DNA of 64,000 nucleotides, from NCBI GenBank assembly GCA_001971685.1, contig CP019326.1, forward strand, positions 372,001 through 436,000, read 5' to 3'. The position numbers were made by a program, and so were the translations under genes. This DNA is from Halomonas sp. 1513 (GTDB lineage: Bacteria; Pseudomonadota; Gammaproteobacteria; Pseudomonadales; Halomonadaceae). The notes beneath the pieces were generated by a model that made no database searches, was not told the origin of the DNA, and worked only from the letters and a program-made list of their open reading frames with translations. Each line of letters opens with the position of its first letter. Position 1 is the stretch's first letter. Shown here piece by piece: positions 1 to 9,500 of the stretch.

Positions 1-40
1 GGGTGCGGGCGGAGCCGAGGCGCGGCATCGGCAGCATCTG

Positions 41-3000
41 GTGGCCCGACGCCGGCATCAGAAAGCGGTCCTGGAGCTGATGTGGGAAACCCACCCCGAG
101 CTGGTTCGTGGTGAACGTGGTGTCAGAGTATCGCCGGAGATCACCCGGCAGTGGGAGACAACCCTGCAAGGGGCAGCAAGCGGGTCGGTGGTGGAAGTCC
201 GCCACAAGATAAATTTCCTTTCGCTAGGCTTGATGCGAGGGCAGCGTGAGCTGGGGTGGGAGGTGGTGGTGCCGGCACCACTGCGCCTGGTCAGTCCGCC
301 GACAAGCCCTTTTACACCTTCCTCTTTTGAGGGGCTCAGCATTTATCGTGACGGATGCCGCCAAATCGACGCCATGCTCCTGCATCCAGCCTTTCAAATT
401 CTCCTTGCCAATGGCAATGGTCGCGCTGGTCACCGCAGGCTTGAGCCTGAAATGCTCAGCTGGGGCCTGTTCTTGTATCTTGTCATCACCCGCGATGGCT
501 TGCTGGGCAGTAAGCAATTGTACTCACTGCCGCTCGCCACCTCGACGCTTGCTGCGCATGAGGCCTCAGCTTGGCTAGTGCAATATGAGGCGGTGCCGGA
601 TGACTTGCCCGGCAAAGTGCCTCCCCGAAGTCGCTGGATGCTGGGTGTGCAGGCTTTGGCGGTGCTGATGCGTCATATTGATGCCTTTGGCCACCCTGGC
701 GACAAACTGGATGGTTATCAGCAGGCCAAGGACTACACGAAGAAGGCTTGGCGTCAATTCACTCGGGCGATGGACGCCGAGCACATGACACTATCGGCTT
801 GCCAGGAGAATGCGGCGACCGCCTTTCGCCTGCATGTTCCCGAGTATCTTGTGAGGAGCTCCATGGGCAAGCACATGGGCACCTCACTGACCGAAGCGCG
901 TTGGCGGCAACTGTTGATCGGCGGATACGTCGAGCATGCGTCACCGGTGCAAGGGCTAGAACATCAGAGTGAGGCGGCTGAGGCGGAGATAGGGCCTGCT
1001 AAGCCGACGATGCTACAGGGAGTTCGCGACCAGCCGTTGTATGAAGGGCGCACGCTGCTGAAGTCCCTGCATGTTGCATTCTATAAGCAGCGTGATCAGA
1101 AGCGCCTGCGTTTTGGGGAGATATCCTACAGGCTTGAGGAGGCCATCACCGCTGCTCGGCGAATGGCGCCAATAGTCGAATGTCTCTGCCGCTGGATACT
1201 TTTTCTTCACCGTAAAAAGCGTAAGCAGTCGACGCTCTACAAGTATCTCGGTGTAACCATGCCATTATTGCAGGCCATGGGGGATACGAGCGTCGACCAG
1301 GATCGCCTGCCGGTTTTGCTCGAGGCTTACCAGTACGTAATCGAGCAGGCGAAGACCGAGGAGAACCGTGGTTACCGCTGGTCGGTGTTACGTTCCTTTC
1401 ACTCATTTCTGGTAGCTGAGCTCGGGCTGGCAAATGTGACCATGGAGTTCATTGATGGTGGCGCCACCATCCCACATCATGCGGATGCCAACTGCGTATC
1501 GGAGGAAGAGTACCAACAGATAGCCGGCCACCTAGCCCAGCATAAGAGTGCCTTGGGAAAGATTCGCTACTGGATTTTCGTGCTCGGCTTCCGGGCAGGC
1601 TTGCGGATTGGTGAGGCGCTGTCCATCCAGCTTGATGACCTGTTGTTTTCTTACCAAGTGGAAGAAAGTGATGTCATCCTGTTGATCCGTAACAATGTTT
1701 ATGTAGACACCAAGAGCTATGACTCACGCAGGCAACTCCCACTACACCATCTTCTGACGCATGAGGAGCTGAAGGGATTCAAGGGTTTCGTCATCAATCG
1801 GCAGGCAGTGGCCAGGCATGGGCGTGTCATGCTCTTTGGGGAGGGGGGCGACTCGGTTGCACCCTTGCGTGATGAGAGAGTCCAGGGTGAGATCCATGAG
1901 GCAATGCGCCGGATCACGGGTGATCCAAGTCTACGCTACCATCATTTACGCCACTCGCTGGCCAATTATTTGTTGCTGTCCTTCCATGGCGTCGAGGTGC
2001 CATGGTCGGCGCCATCACACCATGCCATTCTGTGGCAGGAGGTGACGGGTGGGGCGTCTCGCTCTGGCCTCTACTTTATCGCTCAGGTAATGGGGCATGC
2101 ATCACCCGACGTGACCCTTCGCAGCTACCTGCATTTTACCTGTCTACTGATTGACCACTATTGCCACCAGCGCACGACTGCGGTGGCGCATGATAATCGA
2201 CGCCATGCGGTCTCACAGTTGGAAGCGCTGGGTGACGTGGTTGACGTCAAGCCTGCGACGCTGCGCAAGTGGAAGCAGCGCTATGGGGAACGACCGCCCG
2301 TCTGGCTTGGTAGAGCCTATCCCGAGTGCCGGTTGACTGATCTTGCCCAGCAGGAGGCGCAATCGTTTCCGATACTTCAGTCTGCAGATCCACCTGGCCA
2401 GCAAGGGCTTGCTCAGTTGTCGTTGGAGCAGGTCGAGGCAGCTCTTGAGTCCCTTCACTTTCGTGATGTTGCCCAGGTCGATCGAATCTTCGACCTGCGT
2501 GAAGGTGAGGCCCAAGCACTGGCAGACTGCGCGTACCGAGTGCTGACAGAAAGCACTCGACCTAGCAAGATTTCTGTACCAAGGCATCACCGAGTCAAGC
2601 TGGAGGAGGTGCTCTCTAGCGATGAGCAGAGGCCCCCGCGGCTTAAGATGCCGCACTCCCTGGCGGATCGCCAAGTTGCATATGCAATGTATCGCACCGT
2701 GTGGTCGGAGTGGTTCAGCCTCCAGCAGATTAAGCTTCGCGAGCACCTCCGCTTCTTATATCGCTTTCATCGTGCCACTGACGGCCATATCTGGATCCAG
2801 GATGTCGATGATGGCCTTGCCTTCGTGAGCTGGGTATTGAGCCTGGACCCACGTATTAGGGCAGTTATTGAGGTGACTCCCAGTGCGCGCTCGCCCATAT
2901 CATCCAAGCAGCAGGCTCGTGAGTGGAAGCAGCGGCTACCATCTCATCAACACAAAGTGGAGTGGCGGGTAAAGCCGGCTGGAAGCCGGTATGCTGATCG

Positions 3001-3220
3001 GCTGGGTACGGGTAACGTGAAGCTCTATGTTTTCAACAAAAACAGGAGCATGCGTAGCAGCTATCCTGTGCGCTATGTGTTGGTGGTCTCGTGCATCGTG
3101 ATGGCAGCAGTTGCCAAACGTGAAGTAGTAAATGATAGCCAGGCATTGCCCGAGGCACCTCCCCCAAGCGGGTCAGCAGATGGCCATCACCCAATCTTTA
3201 CAAGCTTCGCCGCTCTATAG
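41..3220 (+). CDS. Very large tyrosine recombinase/integrase (5' end may be outside the window)
   Basis: Site-specific recombinase predicted to cut and rejoin DNA through a tyrosine. The catalytic domain sits in the middle (about residues 490-705): the first arginine is in GLRIGEAL (about 518-526), the HxxR box in YHHLRHS (about 635), and GHASPDVTLRSYLH carries the second histidine and the nucleophile Tyr about 696. At about 1059 residues it is far longer than phage integrases. The roughly 330 residues after the catalytic tyrosine are not recognised. The frame is open to base 1, so GTG at 41 is only the first visible start and the gene may begin earlier. Such long recombinases often come as two- or three-gene transposition modules in defence-rich islands, and the gamma-mobile-trio recombinases are a fair first comparison. 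Partners would lie upstream of the window. Function is confident, subfamily is not. Confidence 0.8.
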   Translation: MARRRHQKAVLELMWETHPELVRGERGVRVSPEITRQWETTLQGAASGSVVEVRHKINFLSLGLMRGQRELGWEVVVPAPLRLVSPPTSPFTPSSFEGLSIYRDGCRQIDAMLLHPAFQILLANGNGRAGHRRLEPEMLSWGLFLYLVITRDGLLGSKQLYSLPLATSTLAAHEASAWLVQYEAVPDDLPGKVPPRSRWMLGVQALAVLMRHIDAFGHPGDKLDGYQQAKDYTKKAWRQFTRAMDAEHMTLSACQENAATAFRLHVPEYLVRSSMGKHMGTSLTEARWRQLLIGGYVEHASPVQGLEHQSEAAEAEIGPAKPTMLQGVRDQPLYEGRTLLKSLHVAFYKQRDQKRLRFGEISYRLEEAITAARRMAPIVECLCRWILFLHRKKRKQSTLYKYLGVTMPLLQAMGDTSVDQDRLPVLLEAYQYVIEQAKTEENRGYRWSVLRSFHSFLVAELGLANVTMEFIDGGATIPHHADANCVSEEEYQQIAGHLAQHKSALGKIRYWIFVLGFRAGLRIGEALSIQLDDLLFSYQVEESDVILLIRNNVYVDTKSYDSRRQLPLHHLLTHEELKGFKGFVINRQAVARHGRVMLFGEGGDSVAPLRDERVQGEIHEAMRRITGDPSLRYHHLRHSLANYLLLSFHGVEVPWSAPSHHAILWQEVTGGASRSGLYFIAQVMGHASPDVTLRSYLHFTCLLIDHYCHQRTTAVAHDNRRHAVSQLEALGDVVDVKPATLRKWKQRYGERPPVWLGRAYPECRLTDLAQQEAQSFPILQSADPPGQQGLAQLSLEQVEAALESLHFRDVAQVDRIFDLREGEAQALADCAYRVLTESTRPSKISVPRHHRVKLEEVLSSDEQRPPRLKMPHSLADRQVAYAMYRTVWSEWFSLQQIKLREHLRFLYRFHRATDGHIWIQDVDDGLAFVSWVLSLDPRIRAVIEVTPSARSPISSKQQAREWKQRLPSHQHKVEWRVKPAGSRYADRLGTGNVKLYVFNKNRSMRSSYPVRYVLVVSCIVMAAVAKREVVNDSQALPEAPPPSGSADGHHPIFTSFAAL

Positions 3221-3530
3221 CGACACAGCCCGTCGCACACCTCCTTCACCATGGATGGCACCCAGAAAGGCCTAATGAGATAAGGAAGCCGCATATTCTC
3301 GCGGGCCGTCCCCGATTCAGCTGAGCTCAGAGAAATTCAACTAATGAATCAGCACAAATACTGATCTGCATTCTGTGAGCAAGTCGAGCAGAGTGGTAAC
3401 CTAAGCTAACAAGGTGACTCCACAAGGCAACAAATGGACTTAGCGATTTAGTATGTCTGATATGGCTGCCAAAGCATCTGGCGCATCCGCTCGTTCTCCC
3501 TCCGAGCTTGGATCAGCTCAGGAGACTGAT
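3221..3530. other. Non-coding gap upstream of the SNF2 helicase
   Basis: About 310 bases separate the recombinase stop from the chosen helicase start. The stretch is less GC-rich than the gene that follows. It contains an earlier in-frame ATG at 3453 without a convincing ribosome binding site. It must hold the promoter of the helicase/methyltransferase pair, but I cannot point to clear -35 and -10 boxes, and no RNA gene or long repeat is visible. Confidence 0.5.
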
Positions 3531-6482
3531 ATGCAGGCGCGTTACGCCCCGGGTGCGCGGGTGGTGATCCGCGATTGCGAGTGGATCGTCCGCCGGGCCG
3601 ACCCCAGCGATGACGGCGGCTATGTGCTCACCGTGGACGGCCTGTCGGAGCTGGTCAGCGGCAAAAGCGCGCGCTTTCTCACCCGGTTGGAAGAGGACGC
3701 GGACGCCATCCGAGTGCTCGACCCCGCCGAAACACGCTTCGAGCAGGACCTGACCCCTCGCTTCGAGAAGAGCCGTCTGTTCATCGAGACCCAACGGCGC
3801 CAGATCACCCCTGCGGATGCGCGCATCCACCTGGGCCACAAGGCCGCAATGGACCCGGTACCCTATCAGCTCGACCCGGCCCTGCAGGCGCTGAAGCAGA
3901 ACCGCCAGCGCATCCTAATCGCCGACGCCGTGGGCCTGGGTAAGACCCTGGAAGCCGGCATCCTGATGACCGAGCTGATGCGCCGCGGTCGCGGCAAGCG
4001 CATCCTGGTGCTCACCCTCAAGAGCATGATGACCCAGTTCCAGAAGGAGCTGTGGAACCGCTTTACCATCCCGCTCACAAGGCTCGACTCCGCCGGCCTG
4101 CAGCGGGTGCGCAACCATATCCCGGGCAACCACAACCCCTTCTACTACTACGACAAGTCGATCATCTCCATCGACACCCTGAAGCAGGACAACGAGTACC
4201 GCCGCCACCTGGAGCAGGCCTACTGGGACATCATCGTCATCGACGAGGCCCACAACGTGGCCGAGCGGGGTACCAGTTCCCAGCGTGCCCGGCTCGCCCA
4301 GCTGCTGGCGGGGCGCTCCGATACCCTGATCATGCTCTCCGCCACGCCCCACGACGGCAAGGCGCGCTCCTTTGCCAGCTTGATGAACATGCTCGACCCC
4401 ACGGCGATCTCCGACCCCGACGACTACGCCCGGGAGGACTTCCGCGACAAGGGCCTGGTGATCCGCCGCTTCAAGAAGGACATCCGCGACCAGGTGCAGC
4501 AGGAATTCAAGGAGCGCGTGGTCAAGGATATCTACCTGGATGCCTCGCCCCAGGAGGAGGCCGCCTATCAGGCCCTGCTGGAGGTGCCCTTTACCTACCG
4601 CGGCGAGCACTCGCCCGAGCGCAACGGCCAGCTGGTGCGCATCGGCCTGCAGAAGGCGATCTTCAGCTCCCCGGCGGCGGCGGAGGTCTCGGTAGCCCAG
4701 CGCATCCGCAAGCTCGCCGGCAGCGAGGCGAGCCCCCGCCAGCCCAGCGACGACGAGCGGGTCGAGATCCAGGCCCTGGAGAGCCTGCGCCTGGCGCTGA
4801 GCAACCTGGACGCCCCGAGCTTCGGCAAGTACCAGCAGCTGCTCGCGCTGCTCAGGAGCAACGATTTCGGCTGGAAGAAGAGCGACACCCAGGACCGCCT
4901 GGTGATCTTCTCCGAGCGCATCGAAACCCTGAACTGGCTGCAGGTGCGGATGCAGGAGGACCTTAAGCTCAAGGGGGAGGCCATCCAGATCCTCCACGGC
5001 GGCATGAGCGATATCGATCAGCAGGCCATCGTCGAGGCCTTCGGCAAGCCGGAGACCCCGCTGCGCGTGCTGCTCTGCTCCGACGTGGCAAGCGAGGGCA
5101 TCAACCTCCACTACCTCTCGCATCGGCTGGTGCACTTCGACCTGCCCTGGTCGCTGATGGTCTTCCAGCAGCGCAACGGCCGGGTGGACCGCTACGGCCA
5201 GAGCGAAACGCCGATCATCACCTACCTGATCAACCGCAGCGACAACCCGAAGGTGCGCGGCGACCAGCGCATCCTCGAGATCCTCAAGGAGAAGGACGAG
5301 CAGGCCTACCGCAACATCGGCGACCCGGCCACCTTCATGAAGGTGCACGACCCGGAGGCCGAGGAGACCCTGACCATGGAGGCCATGGCTGAGGGCGCCG
5401 ATGCCGCCGCCTTCGACGCCCGCTACCAGCCCGACGATAGCAACGAGGGCGAGGACCTGCTGGCGCTGTTCCTCAACCCTGAGGCTGCGGGCTCGCCCCA
5501 GCCGGGCGGGAGCGGCGAAGGGCAGGGCGACTCGCCCACCGTGGAGCGCTACAGCCTCTTCCCCGGCGAGTTCGAGTTCGCCCGCCAGGCCTTGGAGGCG
5601 CTCAACCGCGAGCGGCGTCAGGTGGAGTTCAGTGCCAACCCCGAGCGGGCCACCATCACCCTGACGCCGCCGGACGACCTCGACTACCGCTTCCGCTTCC
5701 TGCCCCCGGAGATCCGCCCGGAGCACGGCAGCCTGGTGCTCACCGCCGACAAGCAGCGCTTCGCCGAGGAGATCCGCCGCAGCCGCCAGGACGAGAATGC
5801 CTGGCCCAAGCTGCACTATCTCTGGCCCCAGCACCCCGCCATCCAGTGGCTGGAGGAGAAGCTCCTCGCCCAGGTGGCCCGCCACAGTGCCCCGGTGCTG
5901 GCCCTGCCCGACTCCCCCGCGATCAACGAGCTCCTGCCCGCCGGCGAGGCGGTGTTCCTGGTCAGCGGCCTGATCCCCAACCGCAAGGCCCACCCGGTGA
6001 TCTGGGAGTGGTTCGCCCTCCGCTGCCGCCTGGGGCAGGCGGGCACCCGGGAGCCGGGCGAGGTACTGGAGGTGCAGGACGCCGAGACCTGGCTGCCGCG
6101 CCTGGGGCTCGACGGCAAGCTGCCCAACCGCGCCCGGCCGCTGGCGCTGGAACCCTTCGAGGCTCTGCGCCGGCCGGTGATCGCGGCCGCCCGGGAACAG
6201 ATGGCCCGGCGCCAGGCCGAGTTCAGCGCCGAAACCCGGCCGGAGCTCGAGCGGCAGCTGGCCGAGCTCAAGGCCCTGCAGGAGCGCCAGGTCAGCCAGC
6301 TGGAGCTTCAGCTGGCCGGCTCTCGCCAGGCCGAGCACTTCAAGGCCAGCCGCCGGGAGCAGCGCCTGGGCCGCATCGAGGCGGTGTTCGACGACTACCG
6401 CACCTGGGTGGAGGACACCCTCACCATCGAGCCGGTCCCCTTTATCCAGATCATCGCCGTGCTGACCCGCGACACTGATTAA
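3531..6482 (+). CDS. SNF2-type DEAH helicase, DrmD-like (DISARM-related)
   Basis: ATP-dependent DNA translocase of superfamily 2. The N-terminus has a small domain with RVVIRDCEWIVRR. Walker A is DAVGLGKTLEAG (about residues 131-142), Walker B is VIDEAHN (about 237) and motif III is SATPHDG (about 270). The C-terminal helicase lobe has ILHGGMSD (about 487), SDVASEGINLHYL (about 517) and the arginine-finger motif QQRNGRVDRYGQ (about 546). The last 400 residues are acidic then coiled-coil-like. ATG 3531 is preferred because CAGGAG lies six bases upstream; the ATG at 3453 would add 26 residues of weak composition. Length and layout match DrmD of class 1 DISARM, and the next gene is a DrmMI-like methylase as in that system. 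The DISARM link is from family knowledge and gene order, not a search. Confidence 0.75.
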   Translation: MQARYAPGARVVIRDCEWIVRRADPSDDGGYVLTVDGLSELVSGKSARFLTRLEEDADAIRVLDPAETRFEQDLTPRFEKSRLFIETQRRQITPADARIHLGHKAAMDPVPYQLDPALQALKQNRQRILIADAVGLGKTLEAGILMTELMRRGRGKRILVLTLKSMMTQFQKELWNRFTIPLTRLDSAGLQRVRNHIPGNHNPFYYYDKSIISIDTLKQDNEYRRHLEQAYWDIIVIDEAHNVAERGTSSQRARLAQLLAGRSDTLIMLSATPHDGKARSFASLMNMLDPTAISDPDDYAREDFRDKGLVIRRFKKDIRDQVQQEFKERVVKDIYLDASPQEEAAYQALLEVPFTYRGEHSPERNGQLVRIGLQKAIFSSPAAAEVSVAQRIRKLAGSEASPRQPSDDERVEIQALESLRLALSNLDAPSFGKYQQLLALLRSNDFGWKKSDTQDRLVIFSERIETLNWLQVRMQEDLKLKGEAIQILHGGMSDIDQQAIVEAFGKPETPLRVLLCSDVASEGINLHYLSHRLVHFDLPWSLMVFQQRNGRVDRYGQSETPIITYLINRSDNPKVRGDQRILEILKEKDEQAYRNIGDPATFMKVHDPEAEETLTMEAMAEGADAAAFDARYQPDDSNEGEDLLALFLNPEAAGSPQPGGSGEGQGDSPTVERYSLFPGEFEFARQALEALNRERRQVEFSANPERATITLTPPDDLDYRFRFLPPEIRPEHGSLVLTADKQRFAEEIRRSRQDENAWPKLHYLWPQHPAIQWLEEKLLAQVARHSAPVLALPDSPAINELLPAGEAVFLVSGLIPNRKAHPVIWEWFALRCRLGQAGTREPGEVLEVQDAETWLPRLGLDGKLPNRARPLALEPFEALRRPVIAAAREQMARRQAEFSAETRPELERQLAELKALQERQVSQLELQLAGSRQAEHFKASRREQRLGRIEAVFDDYRTWVEDTLTIEPVPFIQIIAVLTRDTD

Positions 6483-6566
6483 AAGAGCCCGACTGCAAGC
6501 GCCGGTCGAAAGCGCCGATTGAAAGAACCCAACCGCGGGTGCCGCAGGGCAAAGGAGCAAGAGAAC

Positions 6567-9500
6567 ATGGCCGTTCAGGACACCGCCGCCACCTTCATTG
6601 GCCTGACCAACGACAACGAATTCTTCAGCGCCCACTACCTGGCCGAAGTATTCGAGGGCGACCTGGCCGAGACCCTCAAGGCCTGGGAGGCCGAGGGCGA
6701 GCCGCCCCATCGCGCCCTGCGCAATCTCCACCAGGGCTACTTCGCCCTGCGCCACCGCCTCAAGAGCGAGCGCAGCGCCGTGGAACGCATTCGCCAGCAG
6801 CGCGACTTCTTCCGCGAGCTGATGGGCGTGCTCGGCATCCCCTGGCAGCCCCACAACCGCGAGGTGGCCGCCAATACCGAGCTGCCCGTGCTCGCCGCCC
6901 TGGGCGACCGGCTCTGGGTGCTCGGCGCCCTGGACCCGGAAAACGAGGGCGAGGACCCGCTCTCGCTCACCCTGGACGCCCGGCAGTTCTTCGGCGAGGG
7001 CCCCCACTTCGACGCCCTGGCGGGGCAGAGCTGGTACCAGATTCTCGACCAGGCGGTGTTGCGCCAGGCCGCGCCCTACAACGAGAACCCGCCGCGCTGG
7101 GTGCTGCTGCTCTCCGACCGCCAGGGCATCCTCGTCGACCGCTACAAGTGGTCCCAGAACCGCATGCTGCGCTTCGACTGGGAGGAGATCCTCGGCCGCC
7201 GCGACGACCGCACCCTCAAGGCCACCGCCGTGCTGCTGCACCGCGAGAGCCTGGCCCCGGACGATGGCCAGAGCCGCCTGGACAGCCTGGACGAGAACAG
7301 CCACAAACACGCCTTCGCCGTCTCCGACGACCTCAAGTACGCCCTGCGACAGGCCATCGAGCTCTTGGGCAATGAGGCCGCCGAGCAGCTGATCGAGCAG
7401 GCCCGCAGCCGCAAGGAGGGGATCTATAGCGGCCAGAACGCCCTGGATCCGGAGCAGCTCTCCCGGGAGTGCCTGCGCACCATGTATCGCATCCTCTTCC
7501 TGTTCTACATCGAGGCGCGCCCGGAGCTGGGCTATCTGCCCGTGGGCGACGACACCTGGCGCCAGGGCTACAGCCTGGAGAGCCTGCGCGACCTGGAGAT
7601 GGTGCGCCTGACCACCGACGAGAGCCGGCAGGGTCGCTACTTCCACGACAGCCTGCAGCGCATGTTCACGCTGATCTACGAGGGCTACCGGGCCAGCCGC
7701 CAGGGCGACCAGCTCCACCAGAGCACCGCCAACGCCTTCACCCTGCAGGGCCTGGACAGCCACCTCTTCGACCCGGCCAGGACCCCGCTGCTCAACCGCG
7801 TGGTGTTCAGCAACGCTACCCTGCAGCAGGTGATCCAGAGCATGTCGCTGACCCGCCCGGCCAAGGGCAAGAAGCGTCGCGGCCGGGTCAGCTACACCCA
7901 GCTCGGCATCAACCAGCTGGGCGCCGTCTACGAGGCGCTGCTCAGCTACCGCGGCTTCTTCGCCACCGAGGAGCTCTATGAGGTCGCCCCGAAGGGCAAG
8001 AACATCAACCCGGACGAGCTCGATACCGGCTACTTCGTCACCCGGGCGCAGCTAGAGGAGTTCCACGACGACGAGCGCGTCTACGATCACGTGGACGGCA
8101 GGAAGACCCTGCGCGTGCACCCCAGGGGCAAGTTCATCTACCGCATGGCCGGGCGCGACCGGGAGAAATCCGCCAGCTACTACACCCCTGAGGTGCTCAC
8201 CAAGAGCCTGGTGAAGTACACCCTGAAGGAGCGGCTCACCGACGAGCTCAGCGCCCATGAGATCCTGAATCTGACGGTGTGCGAGCCCGCCATGGGCAGT
8301 GCGGCGTTCCTGAACGAAGCCGTCAACCAGCTCGCCCAGGCGTACCTGGCCCGCAAGGAGCAGGAGCTCGGCCAGCGCATCCCCCACGAGGATTACCAGC
8401 AGGAACTCCAGAGGGTGAAGATGCATATCGCCGACCACAACGTCTTCGGCGTGGACCTCAACCCCATTGCCGTGGAGTTGGCCGAGGTCTCGCTGTGGCT
8501 CAACGCTCTCTCCGGCGGCCACAGCGTGCCCTGGTTCGGCTACCAGCTCTTTACCGGCAACAGCCTGATCGGCGCCCGCCGCGAGGTCTACCCGGTGCGT
8601 GCCCTGAAGAAGCAGGCCAAGGAGGGCTACTGGTATAACCAGTCCCCACGCCGACTCCCGCCGGAGACCCTGCTGACGCCGGAGGGGGAGGGCGCCCGAA
8701 GGGAAGGGGAGATCTACCACTTCCTGCTCCCCGACCCCGGCATGGTGGGCTATAGCGACAAGGTGGCCAAGCAGCTGCGCCCCGAGGCATTCCAGACGAT
8801 CAAGGCGTGGAAGAAGGCCTTCTGCGCCCCGTTGGACGATGACGAGATCCGCACCCTGCAGAGTCTTTCTGATGCCGTGGACCGCCTGTGGCGCGAGCAC
8901 ACCCGGATGCTGGCCCAGGACCGCCAGCGCACCCAGGACACCTACGCCCTGTGGGGCCAGGAGGGCGGCGAGGAGCGCCACATCAGCACCCAGGCCAAGG
9001 ACGACATCCGCACCAGCGGCATCTTCAATACCCACGCCCGTATCGCCTCGCCCTACCGGCGCCTCAAGCTCGCCATGGACTACTGGTGCGCACTCTGGTT
9101 CTGGCCCCTGGAGAGGGTGGACGAGCTGCCCGACCGCCAGAAGTGGCTGTTCGACCTCAACACCATCCTCAACAGCGCAGGCACCTTCGCCTTTGCCCCG
9201 GAGCAGGAGAGCCTGCTGGGCGGGGGCGACCCGGCGGAAGACAGCGCTGGCGAGGACCTGCTCGCTAAGCCGGTGGAGGACCTCTTCGCCGCCGACGAGC
9301 CCCAGCAGAGCCTGCGCGAGGAGACTCGCGCTGCCCGCGAGGTGAGCAACCAGCGCGGCGAGCTCAACCTGGAGAAGCTCTTCAATACCCCCTTCTTCGC
9401 CACCCTCAGGTTGGCCAACGACTTGGGCGAGCACTACCGCTTCTTCCACTGGGAGCTGGCCTTCGCCGATCTCTTCGCCAGCCGCGGCGGCTTCGATATC

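Noticed and set aside
3915..7763. Long minus-strand open frame of 1282 codons
   Set aside because: It is antisense to the SNF2 helicase and methyltransferase, which have clear motifs. In very GC-rich genes the opposite strand is often free of stops, and the translation is low-complexity Val/Leu/Ala/Gly.
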